Shown: positions 7,510 through 16,131 of the stretch, piece by piece
How positions within the stretch are numbered: position 1 is the first letter of the stretch
Layout of the letters: each line of letters opens with the position of its first letter
Notes under the pieces: generated by a model
What the model saw: only the letters and a program-made list of their open reading frames with translations
The model's database searches: none
What the model was told of the DNA's origin: nothing
Source of the DNA: DASWIV01 sp036397475
GTDB lineage: Bacteria; JAJVIF01; JAPKYR01
Direction of reading: 5' to 3'
NCBI GenBank assembly: GCA_036397475.1
Contig: DASWIV010000356.1
Span: 1 to 20,249 of the forward strand
Length of the DNA: 20,249 bases
Position numbers and translations under genes: made by a program

Positions 7510-8023
7510 CGGAAAAGAGATAATGATCCGGAAAATAAACCCGGACGATTCAATTTCAGAACTGACAAAGGTCCTTAACGCGGCGTACAGGCAGCTCGCC
7601 GATATGGGGCTTATGTACGTAGCGACCTGGCAGGACGATGAAATAACCCGCAAGAGGATCAAGGATACCGTGTGCTGGGTGGCTACCGACGGCGAGAAAA
7701 TAATCGGGACAATCAGCTACAGGGAATCGAAGCTGGCGTCGGGATGCGACTGGTACGACCAGAAAGGAGTAGCCTCTTTCGGGCAATTCGGGATACTTCC
7801 GGATTACCAGAAACATGGTATTGGATCGGCGATGCTGGACATGGTGGAGCGGTGGGCGAAGGAAACGGGAGCGGATGAGATCGCATGTGACACTGCCGAG
7901 CCGGCGACCCATCTGAGGGCAATGTATGAAAAGCGAGGGTATCGATTTATTCAATTCCAGGATTGGGAAGTCACCAATTACCGCAGCGTAATTTTAAGCA
8001 AAAATTTATACGATCCGGATTAA
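7481..8023 (+). CDS. GNAT family N-acetyltransferase
   Basis: A cytoplasmic acetyl-CoA-dependent acetyltransferase; the acceptor is unknown. With the ATG at 7481 the protein has 180 residues. The acetyl-CoA signature lies about two thirds along: strand FGQFGILP followed by DYQKHGIGSAML, which supplies the Q-x-x-G-x-G pyrophosphate loop. The usual C-terminal AMYEKRGYRF motif follows. The start is uncertain. ATG 7481 has AGGGA nine bases upstream and overlaps the methyltransferase gene by 29 nt. ATG 7472 has that site touching it and is unlikely. ATG 7523 would leave a 13-nt gap and has a purine-rich GGAAAAGAG just upstream. The overlap suggests translational coupling and a shared pathway with the methyltransferase, but the substrate of neither can be read from sequence. 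Confidence 0.87.
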   Translation: MELSQPLSIDGKEIMIRKINPDDSISELTKVLNAAYRQLADMGLMYVATWQDDEITRKRIKDTVCWVATDGEKIIGTISYRESKLASGCDWYDQKGVASFGQFGILPDYQKHGIGSAMLDMVERWAKETGADEIACDTAEPATHLRAMYEKRGYRFIQFQDWEVTNYRSVILSKNLYDPD

Positions 8024-8025
8024 TT

Positions 8026-8535
8026 TCACCTGCCGTAGTTTTGATTTACCCTCGGGAGCGGTGAAAATCCGTCCTCGAGTAGGTATCCCTCCAGTTCATC
8101 CATCACACTTTCCGCAGCCTCCGTTTTCGCGATCAATTCTCCATCGCGTATAAAATGGAGATACTGGTCTCTCGGCGGACGAAGCAGGGCTTCATATTGA
8201 ACGAGCCACGCCCATGTAAAGGTCCATTTTTCACTGCCATCATACGATTCGACATCGTAGCTGATCAACACCTGCTGGTGCATCCGCGGGTCGGTTTCAC
8301 AGGTTTTCGTTCTTGTGACGTTATACCCGGTTTCCCTGTAACGGGACATGAACCGATCAATTGTATCCTGTGGTGCGGCGTTGCGGATCTCGGCTGGCAA
8401 AGCCTGCGGATACATCCAGTCGGGTGGGATTACGGTCCACATTGTGTACAGGAAATAACCGAAGACAATTATCCAGACGAGCGTCCAGTTGGTGTTGGTA
8501 GACCATGATTCCCTTGTCATTCCCCATGGAAACAT
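8026..8535 (-). CDS. Small single-TM protein of unknown function
   Basis: Not recognised. The ATG at 8535 is chosen because GAGGGA lies seven bases upstream; an earlier Met at 8556 has no such site. The 169 residues contain one membrane segment (about residues 17-37, rich in Trp, Ile, Phe and Tyr). A soluble region follows with several Trp and Tyr residues, a likely mixed alpha/beta fold and no cofactor motif. It lies 44 nt downstream of the dehydrogenase gene on the same strand and may share its transcript. It converges on the GNAT gene with only two bases between the stop codons and no terminator. The anchor with a C-terminal soluble domain could face either side of the membrane. Confidence 0.65.
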   Translation of the reverse strand: MFPWGMTRESWSTNTNWTLVWIIVFGYFLYTMWTVIPPDWMYPQALPAEIRNAAPQDTIDRFMSRYRETGYNVTRTKTCETDPRMHQQVLISYDVESYDGSEKWTFTWAWLVQYEALLRPPRDQYLHFIRDGELIAKTEAAESVMDELEGYLLEDGFSPLPRVNQNYGR

Positions 8536-8579
8536 GCGATTGTCCCTCATGAACATGACAGCTTGAAACTACAATTGTT

Positions 8580-9353
8580 TCAGCCCGCTTTTTTCGCCCA
8601 GCCGAAAATTTTGCCATGGATGTGGTCGACCCATGATTCGGGAAGTGTCGACATCCATACCGCGAGCAGGGACCACCGCCTGGGAAATGCGACCAGGCCC
8701 CGGTCCTGCTCTATTCCTCTAGCTATTATTCTGATCGCTGTGTCCATTGGCACCGATCCCGGAAATTTTCCTTTATATTTTTCGGTCATGCGTGTCGGGA
8801 CAATTCCGGGAGTTAAAACCGTAACAACAATTCCACCATTCAGGAATTTGGTTCTGAGCGCTCGTCCGTAAGCTTTAACGGCAGCTTTGCTTGCCGAGTA
8901 TCCGGGAGCGTTGCCAAGTCCGATGTATCCTGCCATCGACGACATGATCGCTATCTGGCCATGTCCACGTTTCTGCATGCCGTCGAGTGCCGGATGAATT
9001 GTATTGAATACCCCATAAACATTGGTGTCAAAAACCCTGCGCGTTTTTTCGTCGTACGTGAGGCCGTCATCGCGTGGCGTGCCGATGCCGGCATTGGCTA
9101 TGACCAGGTCGAGAGGAAAAAGCGCGTCGATCTCCTGGATCCAGTCAGACATGCCTTCCCTGTCGTTTACATCGAGAGCCCTGGCATCTACAGCCGCGCC
9201 TTTTTGCATGAGTTCAAGCTCTATTGCTCGTAACGGCTCTTCATCACGCCCGTTTACCGACAGATGTACGCCGGGTTTGGCATAATGGAGAGCAAGGGCT
9301 CGACCTAGGCCGGAAGTTGCTCCTGTAATGAGAATTGATTTTGGGTTTTTCAT
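8580..9353 (-). CDS. Short-chain dehydrogenase/reductase (SDR, classical)
   Basis: An NAD(P)-dependent oxidoreductase of 257 residues, the usual length of classical SDRs. The nucleotide-binding TGATSGLG is at 10-17 and NAG at 87-89. The catalytic set is complete: Asn111, Ser139, Tyr152 and Lys156 (YSASK). Residues R36-D37 after strand 2 give a mixed cofactor signal: a basic residue here usually favours NADP. The C-terminal part (from about residue 195) resembles the lipid- or ketone-acting SDRs in having a hydrophobic Trp-rich end, and it may sit close to the membrane. The substrate is unknown. A weak GGAAA site lies ten bases before the ATG and falls inside a predicted hairpin (9353-9394). 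The large lipoprotein gene lies upstream on the same strand, 61 nt away. Confidence 0.88.
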   Translation of the reverse strand: MKNPKSILITGATSGLGRALALHYAKPGVHLSVNGRDEEPLRAIELELMQKGAAVDARALDVNDREGMSDWIQEIDALFPLDLVIANAGIGTPRDDGLTYDEKTRRVFDTNVYGVFNTIHPALDGMQKRGHGQIAIMSSMAGYIGLGNAPGYSASKAAVKAYGRALRTKFLNGGIVVTVLTPGIVPTRMTEKYKGKFPGSVPMDTAIRIIARGIEQDRGLVAFPRRWSLLAVWMSTLPESWVDHIHGKIFGWAKKAG

Positions 9354-9394
9354 TTCTGTATTTCCGGGTGTGGCATGGAAATACGATACAGAAA
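9353..9394 (-). promoter_or_regulatory. Hairpin covering the ribosome binding site of the SDR gene
   Basis: In the minus-strand transcript, 9377-9394 pairs with 9353-9365 to give 13 bp with a five-base bulge and an eleven-base loop. The downstream arm includes the GGAAA ribosome binding site and the A of the start codon. No T tract follows, so it is not an intrinsic terminator. It could limit translation of the SDR gene or stabilise the end of the upstream message. Confidence 0.4.
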
Positions 9395-9414
9395 ATTAAG
9401 CCTGATTGAAAATA

Positions 9415-11901
9415 CTACTGCCAGTTTCCGTCAGAGTTAAGTTTGATCAGGCAGCCGTGGGAGAGGATATTTTCCTCTATATGTGGTCCGGGATCGAAGT
9501 CGGGATATCCGGGAATTTTGCACTGGAGGTAAACATTGCCTGACAGATCGAAGTCAATGTAGGCGATATAGTCGTATTTATGCCAGCCGAAAGAACGTCC
9601 CCATACAAAATCGAGGTTCTGGTCCAGCTTTATTACCATGGCATCGCGCTCACCCTTGTTAGAGGCTAAATAAGTATTCGGACCGGGATCCATATCGAAG
9701 ATCCCTGAAAATCCACCGGCAATCAGAATAGAGTTATCCGGTAATACCCGGCAGGCTAGTGGAAATCCTACGCCGCTGGCGTTTTCCCAGACAATAGAAC
9801 CAAGATAAAGTCCGGACGGGCCAAACCGGGATATATAAATCTCATCTCCGGATTCAGTATCTACCAAATCGATACCGGGTCCGGGATCAAGATCGAATAT
9901 TCCTCTAACCGTACCTGTGGTGATAAAATTGCCAGATGAGTCTTCGCAGAAATCTTCAATGCGAAAATCATTTTCAGAGCCGATAGTAGAACCGAGTCCA
10001 TAAGCCCATATGAAATTGCCATTTGGATCCAGTTTCAGAAGGAAGTCGTCCCAGCTACCTTCAGCAGTCAATATGTATTCACCGGGGCCGGGATCAAAGT
10101 CAACCGTGTCCTGGAATTCGCCAAAGATGTAAATACCATTGGATGTAGCCAGGGTTTTGAGGTCACTGATTCTATTGGTATCGTCGCCGATGCTGACCGT
10201 CCACTGGTAATTTCCCAGGATGCTGAATTTGCTGACAAAAAGATTTTGATAATTTGTAGAAGTACTGAATATATTCTCTCCGGGACCGGGATCGAAATCG
10301 ACGTCAGAACCATATAAACCCGCAACGTACAGAGCCACATTGCCGTCCGTAGAGACATCGGTGCTCCAGCACCATCCATCCTCGTACCCTTCCGCAACAC
10401 CCCAGTTAGCCGCCCAGCTTACTCCGCCGGACTGGTTGTAGCTTATTACGGCAGCATCCCGTGAGGAGTCTGACCACGCATAAGGAGTCAGTTCATAGGT
10501 GCCGCCGAAGAGGTCGACATTTACAACCTTTTCGAAATTTCCGGTCACAAAGAATTGTCCATCGGGTACCTGATCGAACTCGGTCCATGAGAAATCATTG
10601 TTGAATTTAGTCGACCACAATAACTCACCACGGGAGTCGAACTTGTTCAAAGAACGCCCGCTGATGAGTGAACCGTCGCCAGGTGCCAGATCCAGATCGG
10701 TACTTTCATCCGTGTAAATTGACATCAGGGGTTCCCCGTTTTGGTTTACCCTTAATCCTGACGGATTCTTTCCTCTCGACCATGTCCGTGCCCATTCGTC
10801 CTGAACCCGGATCTGAATAATCTGGCTTGTCGTATTTTTCCCGAAAACAGGATCGGATGTAATGTCTTCTACCTTCACTAGGCAGGGATAGATCCCGGCA
10901 TCTGGGGATTTTGAATTTACCAGCGTTCCTGTGTACACATAGCCCCCATTTTCTATCTGGAATGAGAAGTTCAGCTCTACTTCACCGTCAAATAATGCGG
11001 GGCATTCGACTGTTACTTTTTGAATGGAGTTATTGCCCTGGTTGTCAAAAATTTCGACAGATAAAGTTGTATCCCCTGCCACTCCGGGCTCGAGGAAGGG
11101 CCAGTATTCGTAGTTGATCTCAAGAGCTTCCCGGGAATTCGCCTCGTCCGGAAACTGCGTTACTGGATCGGTAACTTCCATTGCGGGTGGAACCCAGCAC
11201 GACATAACGGCGTAGCCGAATGAAAATGCACCGTCCATCGCCTGAATCCTGAAATGGACACTTTCGATATCTCCGGACGCAAAGGTGCGCCGGGGAGTAT
11301 TTTTCGACATCGCAACGAACGGATTCAACGTGGCTGTCAGATTATCACCATGCGCCGATTTGCCGTCGTAGTATGTAAATACCGACGAGCCTGAAGCCTG
11401 TGGATATTCAGACGGATTGAACAGATGGGTATAGCCGTCGGGGTAAATTAATACAGGACCGTCAGGCTGCCACGAGATCGATTGTCCACTCACGGGAAAA
11501 GTGAAATTCGATCCGGTGATGAATACGGCACGGGTGTCGAATCCGGTCAGGTTGTAATTTCCGGGGAACGGATGGTACACCTCGAAATCGACATTGATAG
11601 TGCCGTCAGGTCCCGGCAGGATCGACTTTATTTTGAGAGTTTTCGCCAGGGGATTGCTCTCAAGGAATTCCGTTATGTTTGCGTGGAAGTTCGTACCGCG
11701 CAAGGGGACAATTTCAGCGGATGAATGATCGCCGGACACCGTAACGAGCCATAATCCCAGGCTCAAATGGTTCGCCGTCGATTGAGATTCGGAAATATTG
11801 CCTGGCAAGACCGGAGGAGCCATAGCGTTATTGCCTGAAGCACCGGAACAGCCAACCAATAAGGCAATGGTTATAATCAGAGATGGAAGAATTGATTTCA
11901 T
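9415..11901 (-). CDS. Large lipoprotein ending in a seven-unit SBBP-type beta-propeller (828 aa)
   Basis: An exported surface or periplasmic protein of unknown function. A signal peptide (1-17) ends in L-V-G-C with Cys18 and Ser at +2. Residues about 40-380 are Gly, Pro and aromatic-rich and look like beta-sandwich modules. Residues 403-828 contain seven units of 57-74 residues, each opening with a D-x-D-P-G-P-G-like turn. The clear copies are at 534, 600, 669, 735 and 800; degenerate ones are at about 403 and 460. Each continues into a strand pair ending near GxxxW. This agrees with the SBBP (beta-propeller) repeat family. The DPGPG turns are acidic and could bind calcium. The protein stops right after the seventh unit, as a closed propeller would. 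A GAGGGG lies seven bases before the ATG. Confidence 0.85.
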   Translation of the reverse strand: MKSILPSLIITIALLVGCSGASGNNAMAPPVLPGNISESQSTANHLSLGLWLVTVSGDHSSAEIVPLRGTNFHANITEFLESNPLAKTLKIKSILPGPDGTINVDFEVYHPFPGNYNLTGFDTRAVFITGSNFTFPVSGQSISWQPDGPVLIYPDGYTHLFNPSEYPQASGSSVFTYYDGKSAHGDNLTATLNPFVAMSKNTPRRTFASGDIESVHFRIQAMDGAFSFGYAVMSCWVPPAMEVTDPVTQFPDEANSREALEINYEYWPFLEPGVAGDTTLSVEIFDNQGNNSIQKVTVECPALFDGEVELNFSFQIENGGYVYTGTLVNSKSPDAGIYPCLVKVEDITSDPVFGKNTTSQIIQIRVQDEWARTWSRGKNPSGLRVNQNGEPLMSIYTDESTDLDLAPGDGSLISGRSLNKFDSRGELLWSTKFNNDFSWTEFDQVPDGQFFVTGNFEKVVNVDLFGGTYELTPYAWSDSSRDAAVISYNQSGGVSWAANWGVAEGYEDGWCWSTDVSTDGNVALYVAGLYGSDVDFDPGPGENIFSTSTNYQNLFVSKFSILGNYQWTVSIGDDTNRISDLKTLATSNGIYIFGEFQDTVDFDPGPGEYILTAEGSWDDFLLKLDPNGNFIWAYGLGSTIGSENDFRIEDFCEDSSGNFITTGTVRGIFDLDPGPGIDLVDTESGDEIYISRFGPSGLYLGSIVWENASGVGFPLACRVLPDNSILIAGGFSGIFDMDPGPNTYLASNKGERDAMVIKLDQNLDFVWGRSFGWHKYDYIAYIDFDLSGNVYLQCKIPGYPDFDPGPHIEENILSHGCLIKLNSDGNWQ
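9418..10695 (-). repeat. Seven tandem propeller-blade repeats inside the large lipoprotein
   Basis: The coding sequence for residues 403-828 is an imperfect repeat with a period near 200 bp. It is most obvious on the plus strand as recurring gaccgggatc-like blocks near 9485, 9681, 9877, 10086 and 10284. These encode the FDPGPG turn. The two N-terminal units are diverged. The spacings of the five clear copies are 66, 69, 66 and 65 codons, all whole codons, so they reflect protein repeats and not a DNA-level element. Confidence 0.75.
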
Positions 11902-11932
11902 TGGAGTACCCCTCGGACGTTTTTATGATTCA

Positions 11933-11938
11933 ATTATA
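11933..11938 (-). promoter_or_regulatory. Candidate -10 box for the large lipoprotein gene
   Basis: A perfect TATAAT lies on the minus strand in the 60-bp gap after alr. It would give a start near 11926 and a 25-nt leader carrying the GAGGGG site. No good -35 box is present at the right distance, so it may be weak or need an activator. The gene could also be reached by read-through from alr, since no terminator separates them. Confidence 0.35.
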
Positions 11939-11961
11939 CAACAATATTAATAAATAATACG

Positions 11962-13089
11962 TTAATCCACATATTTTCTGGGGATGCGGGTCGGGATAAG
12001 GCATAGGATCTCATAGACATGAGTTCCGTACAGTTTCGCGAGTTCTTCCGCCGTGATCCTGTCTTCGCCGTCACCGCCAAGAAGAGTAACCGGTTCGCCA
12101 ACCCCGATTCGCAGATCGTCCGGAAGCAGAATATGGACAAAGTCCATGCTGACCGAACCGACCACCCGGCAGCGGCGTCCACGGACAAGAACTTCACGGG
12201 TACCGCTTGACCGTGTCATGAATCCGTCGGCGTAGCCTACCGGGAGAATTCCGAGACGGATTGGTTCTTTGGTGTTATTAACGAATCGATGATTGTATCC
12301 CGCGCCGTCTTTTGGCTTAACCGTTTTCACTTCGGCGATGCGCGATTTCAGGTTGAGGACCGGAGTGAGATCGAGTTTCCTGGGGACATTGGGCGACGCA
12401 TACTCGCCGTAAAGCGCAATTCCCACACGGACAGCGTCGAGTTTCAGCCGCGGAAAATTGATCAATGCCGAAGAATTAGATGCGTGGAGGGTGACTTTTT
12501 TCTCGAAGCCATTCGACGGGATAGTTTTTTTGAACAGCTTGAATTGTTTCCTGGTGATTGGATTGTCGGCTTCATCGGCGGCTGCGTAATGAGTGTAAAC
12601 TCCTTCAAGCTGAACCATGGGAAAACGTTTAAGTGCGTCGAGAAGTCGCGGGAAATCGCCGGGAGGAGCGCCAAGCCGGTGCATCCCTGTATCTATTTTT
12701 ATCTGTACTTTTGCCTGTTTTCCAAGTTTTTCCGCCGCTCCGGCGAGGGCGCGAATTTCGTGAACTGAGATAACCGTCTGGCAGAACCCACTCTCGACAA
12801 CTTCGGTGGCGTGAGATGGCTGGGAGTAGCCGAGGATCAGGATTGTTGCATCTTTTCCACCGATCCCGGCGTTGCGCAGCTCGAATCCTTCACCGAGGCT
12901 TGCGACCGCGAATTCCGAAACCCCTGCGTCGCGCAGGGCGACAGCGGTTCCGGTTAACCCATGTCCGTACGCATTGGCTTTCACAACCGCGATCAATTTC
13001 TGGTCGCCGGCACGGGCGCTTACCTTTTCAACATTCGATGCAATAGCCGGGCGTGAGACCTCGACCCATATCGCTCGGGAGAATGGCAT
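11962..13089 (-). CDS. alr: Alanine racemase
   Basis: A cytoplasmic PLP enzyme that interconverts L- and D-alanine and supplies D-alanine for peptidoglycan. Its 375 residues match the family. Lys37 in AVVKANAYGHG holds PLP. Tyr265 in GAGYN is the opposite catalytic base, with the same number as in the Geobacillus enzyme. K131 in KIDTGMHR is the position of the carbamylated Lys, and R138 and R221 (VRVGIALYG) also fit. The usual TGMGRLG has His137 in place of Gly, a mild change. The start codon directly abuts the nnr stop (TAGATG), and a GGAGG nine bases upstream lies inside the nnr coding end. It is therefore co-transcribed and probably translationally coupled with nnr. The nnr-alr neighbourhood is common in bacteria. 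Confidence 0.97.
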   Translation of the reverse strand: MPFSRAIWVEVSRPAIASNVEKVSARAGDQKLIAVVKANAYGHGLTGTAVALRDAGVSEFAVASLGEGFELRNAGIGGKDATILILGYSQPSHATEVVESGFCQTVISVHEIRALAGAAEKLGKQAKVQIKIDTGMHRLGAPPGDFPRLLDALKRFPMVQLEGVYTHYAAADEADNPITRKQFKLFKKTIPSNGFEKKVTLHASNSSALINFPRLKLDAVRVGIALYGEYASPNVPRKLDLTPVLNLKSRIAEVKTVKPKDGAGYNHRFVNNTKEPIRLGILPVGYADGFMTRSSGTREVLVRGRRCRVVGSVSMDFVHILLPDDLRIGVGEPVTLLGGDGEDRITAEELAKLYGTHVYEILCLIPTRIPRKYVD

Positions 13090-14763
13090 CTATCGCTGCC
13101 TCCGACGGTTACGTCCACGCGATCTGCCATTTCCGCGTTTCGCGAAGTCACTGAAAAGCCGCGGGAGAAAATCTATCAGGTCGCCAGCGATAAGTGCGGT
13201 GCGGGATTTCCTTTTCGCCGCAAGGTCTCCGACCTTTCCGTGCACATAAACTCCCGCGCATGCGATCTGGAAAGGATCCCACGCGATTGTTGTCTGACCA
13301 GCCAGCCCTGCCAGTATTCCGGTGAGGACATCGCCGCTTCCCGCAGTGGCCATCCCGGGATTTCCGCATTCGACATTCACCGCGACAGGACATGGTGAAT
13401 CTTCGCGTGGGTCGGCGACAAGGGTTCGTGCACCTTTCAGTATAACCACACAGTCGCACATTTTTGAGTACGCGATCAGCCGGTCGAGTTTATCTTCGGG
13501 CAATTTGTGCGCGGCGGTCAGTTTCGCGAATTCGCCCGGATGGGGGGTGATGATCGGAGGACGTTTGCGCCCACTCAATGGGGAAACATCTTCGTTAAAC
13601 GCCATCAACGCATCGGCATCGATAATAACCTGGTGGTCGTGGGTATCGGGAAACGCGGATATCATGTCACGCGCGAATTGCAACGCAGGCTCGTTCCGGG
13701 AAAATCCCGGTCCCAGCGCGAGTACATCCCCCCAGTCGATCAGTTTTTCCAGATCTTTTACGGCGCCCGGAGAAAAACATCCGAGGGACTGGTCGCACGA
13801 AACCGGCGCGGTCATAATTTCTGGACCGGTTCGGGACGCCAGAATCGGATATTCGGACTCCGGAATCGCGGAAACGACAAGTCCGGCTCCGGTTCTCAGT
13901 GCGGCGCGGCTTACAAGTTCATTGGCGCCGATCATTCCCCTGCTGCCGGCAACCACCAGCACCCGCCCGAAATCGCCCTTGTGAAGCGCTTTTTCGTCGG
14001 GACGGCTGCGGTCATCTTCAAATATTCTGCCGATCTGCGTACCCTCGATTGTTTCCATCGACGGAACCGCGTCGTCGATCGCCTCATCGGGAAATCCGAT
14101 GTCTGCTATATAAACCTTGCCCGAGTAATCGATCCCGGCGCCGAGATACAACCCGGTTTTGGGGAGTCCCATGGTTACGGTAGCGACAGCGGGTATCGCC
14201 GCGCCGAGGAAACTTCCGTTGGTGCCGTCGATCCCCGACGGAATATCCGCCGCAACAGATTTCCATCCGAGCGCCTGCGCGGCGCGAAGAAGATCGACAA
14301 TCGGACCGCGAATCTCGCCGCTGACACCGGTGCCGAGTAAGGCGTCTATGAAAATTGCCTCACCCTCGATCGGTATCGATCCGATACGCATCGCGCGCTC
14401 GTCGAGTTTCTTCAATGTGGATTTGAGGTCTTTATCATTGTCGATGACCGTGACTTCGATATTTTCTGGAAGCTGGTCCAGATTGGCCTGGCAGTCGGGG
14501 GTGAGTTCTTTTCCATTTTTTAACAGGATGACCCAGACTTCGCGTCCGGCTTCGGACAGATATCTCGCAGCGACTAATCCGTCGCCGCCGTTGTTGCCAC
14601 GTCCGGCCAGGACCACCGCGAGGTCGATCTTGGGAAGATAATCGAGCACCCATTCGGCGATAGACCGTCCCGCATTTTCCATCAGGGACAATCCGGGAAC
14701 GCCAAGATCGTCGATCGCGCGGGAATCGACAGAGCGCATAACTTCTGGCGTGACGACTTTCAT
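13090..14763 (-). CDS. nnr: Bifunctional NAD(P)H-hydrate repair enzyme (epimerase + ADP/ATP-dependent dehydratase)
   Basis: It repairs damaged NAD(P)H hydrates. The N-terminal YjeF-type domain (about 1-235) epimerises the R and S forms; the C-terminal ribokinase-like domain (about 245-540) dehydrates the S form. Visible marks are AGRGNNGGDG (53-62) and PSGIDGTNG in the first domain. In the second are ITPHPGEFAKL, LKGARTLVADP and the nucleotide site NPGMATAGSGDVLTGI. The 557 residues are longer than the usual 490-520, partly through a short insert near residues 110-130 and an Arg-rich C-terminal tail after residue 540. The ATG has GGAG nine bases upstream and follows the glmM stop by three bases. 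The tail codons include the ribosome binding site of alr, which may explain part of its Arg content. Confidence 0.96.
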   Translation of the reverse strand: MKVVTPEVMRSVDSRAIDDLGVPGLSLMENAGRSIAEWVLDYLPKIDLAVVLAGRGNNGGDGLVAARYLSEAGREVWVILLKNGKELTPDCQANLDQLPENIEVTVIDNDKDLKSTLKKLDERAMRIGSIPIEGEAIFIDALLGTGVSGEIRGPIVDLLRAAQALGWKSVAADIPSGIDGTNGSFLGAAIPAVATVTMGLPKTGLYLGAGIDYSGKVYIADIGFPDEAIDDAVPSMETIEGTQIGRIFEDDRSRPDEKALHKGDFGRVLVVAGSRGMIGANELVSRAALRTGAGLVVSAIPESEYPILASRTGPEIMTAPVSCDQSLGCFSPGAVKDLEKLIDWGDVLALGPGFSRNEPALQFARDMISAFPDTHDHQVIIDADALMAFNEDVSPLSGRKRPPIITPHPGEFAKLTAAHKLPEDKLDRLIAYSKMCDCVVILKGARTLVADPREDSPCPVAVNVECGNPGMATAGSGDVLTGILAGLAGQTTIAWDPFQIACAGVYVHGKVGDLAAKRKSRTALIAGDLIDFLPRLFSDFAKRGNGRSRGRNRRRQR

Positions 14764-14766
14764 CGG

Positions 14767-16131
14767 TTAAATCTCCGTGACGTTATTGTCGACCGCGAAT
14801 TCCTTGAACAGTGAAATCGCCATTTCGGCATGTTTGCGGGCGGTGGGCTCGTCGGGGGCTTCGGTCATGACGCGAATCAGCGGTTCTGTTCCTGACGGGC
14901 GAACGAGCAGGCGTCCGTTCACCCTGGCGATCTCGTCGTTAATTTTCCTAATCGCATCAGTAATTTTTTTACTCTGCAGGCAGACGTCCTTGTCCCTGAC
15001 GCGGATATTCAACTGGACCTGTGGAAATCTCGACATTCCCGCGGCTAGTTTTGAAAGCGGTAATCCTGTCTGCTTGATCAGAAGAGCTACCATGACCGTG
15101 GTCAGAATGCCGTCGCCGGTCGTGTGATGATCGAGGAAAATCAGGTGTCCCGACTGTTCTCCTCCGAGAATCGAACCGGATGAGATCATTTCCCTGAGGA
15201 CATATTTATCGCCAACGTCGGCGCGGATCAATTTTCCGCCGACCTCGGCAAGCGCGATTTCAAGTCCCTTGTTACTGAGGACAGTGCCCACTATCGAATT
15301 CTGCGGAAGCTGGTTGTTTTCCAGGAGATATTTCGCCCACATGGCGAGTATCTGATCGCCATCGACAACATCGCCATTTTCATCAAGCATGATCGCGCGG
15401 TCAGCGTCGCCATCAAGCGCTACTCCAAGCTCCGCGGCGACCCCGACAATTTTATCCTTGAGGGACTTCGGATTTGTAGCGCCGCACTGGACATTTATTT
15501 TTCGTCCGTCGGGCTGGCAGTTTATTGGAAACACCTGGCATCCGAGGAGCGTGAAAATCGACGGGGCGAGCGTGGACGCGGCACCATAGGCGGCGTCGAC
15601 TACGATCCGCATCCCGACCAGGTCCTGGCTTCCAATGTGTAAAATGTGGGTGACGTATTCGTGGATGAGATTTCCAACACTCTCCTGCGTACCGATATCG
15701 GTACCGGTCAAAACAGGAAGCTCGAACGCATCAGGTTCGAGTAGTTTTTCTATCTGCTCCTCTATCTCATCCTCGACCTTCATGCCCCTGGAGTTGAAAA
15801 ATTTTATGCCGTTGTCCTCGATTGGATTGTGGCTTGCGGAGATCACGCATCCGAGGGGGTATTTCAGGTAGCGTGTAAGAAAAGCGACGACGGGTGTGGG
15901 AGCGAGGCTGAGATTGTCCACATTTATGCCGCCAGCATTCAGTCCAGCTGCGAGGGATGAGTGCAGCATTGGACCCGAAATTCTTGAGTCGCGCCCCATG
16001 ATGATTTTTCTGTCCCAGCCATTGTCGCGGATTAGATGAGCGACAGCACATCCGAGTTTGAAAGCGAGTTCGGCTGAAAGTTCGGTCCCCGCGACGCCCC
16101 TGATTCCGTCGGTTCCAAAGAGTTTGGGCAT
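14767..16131 (-). CDS. glmM: Phosphoglucosamine mutase
   Basis: It converts glucosamine-6-phosphate to glucosamine-1-phosphate, the entry step to UDP-GlcNAc and hence to peptidoglycan and, in diderms, LPS. With the ATG at 16131 it has 454 residues and begins MPKLFGTDGIRG, the usual family N-terminus. That start has GGAG six bases upstream; a longer frame from 16158 would add nine residues not seen in the family. Ser100 in ISASHNP is the phosphoserine. DGDADR (240-245) is the Mg site, GGEQSGH the sugar loop and RPSGTEPLIRV the phosphate site. It is preceded by cdaA-cdaR, as in Firmicutes, where GlmM is known to bind and inhibit CdaA. An extended -10 promoter (16172-16180) lies just upstream. 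Confidence 0.97.
   Translation of the reverse strand: MPKLFGTDGIRGVAGTELSAELAFKLGCAVAHLIRDNGWDRKIIMGRDSRISGPMLHSSLAAGLNAGGINVDNLSLAPTPVVAFLTRYLKYPLGCVISASHNPIEDNGIKFFNSRGMKVEDEIEEQIEKLLEPDAFELPVLTGTDIGTQESVGNLIHEYVTHILHIGSQDLVGMRIVVDAAYGAASTLAPSIFTLLGCQVFPINCQPDGRKINVQCGATNPKSLKDKIVGVAAELGVALDGDADRAIMLDENGDVVDGDQILAMWAKYLLENNQLPQNSIVGTVLSNKGLEIALAEVGGKLIRADVGDKYVLREMISSGSILGGEQSGHLIFLDHHTTGDGILTTVMVALLIKQTGLPLSKLAAGMSRFPQVQLNIRVRDKDVCLQSKKITDAIRKINDEIARVNGRLLVRPSGTEPLIRVMTEAPDEPTARKHAEMAISLFKEFAVDNNVTEI

Noticed and set aside
6834..7568. 244-codon minus-strand frame opposite the methyltransferase
   Set aside because: The methyltransferase on the plus strand has clear SAM motifs and a consensus promoter. 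The opposite frame is Ser/Pro/Ile-rich, without motifs, and also crosses into the GNAT gene.
10068..10400. 110-codon frame inside the propeller region of the large lipoprotein
   Set aside because: It is an out-of-frame product of the repeated GGTCCCGG-rich blocks. The lipoprotein frame has the repeats in register over seven units.
13507..14340. 277-codon plus-strand frame opposite nnr
   Set aside because: Nnr on the minus strand has both catalytic domains intact. The plus-strand frame is Arg/Gly/Ser-rich, with no motif and no ribosome binding site, as expected for a shadow of a GC-rich gene.
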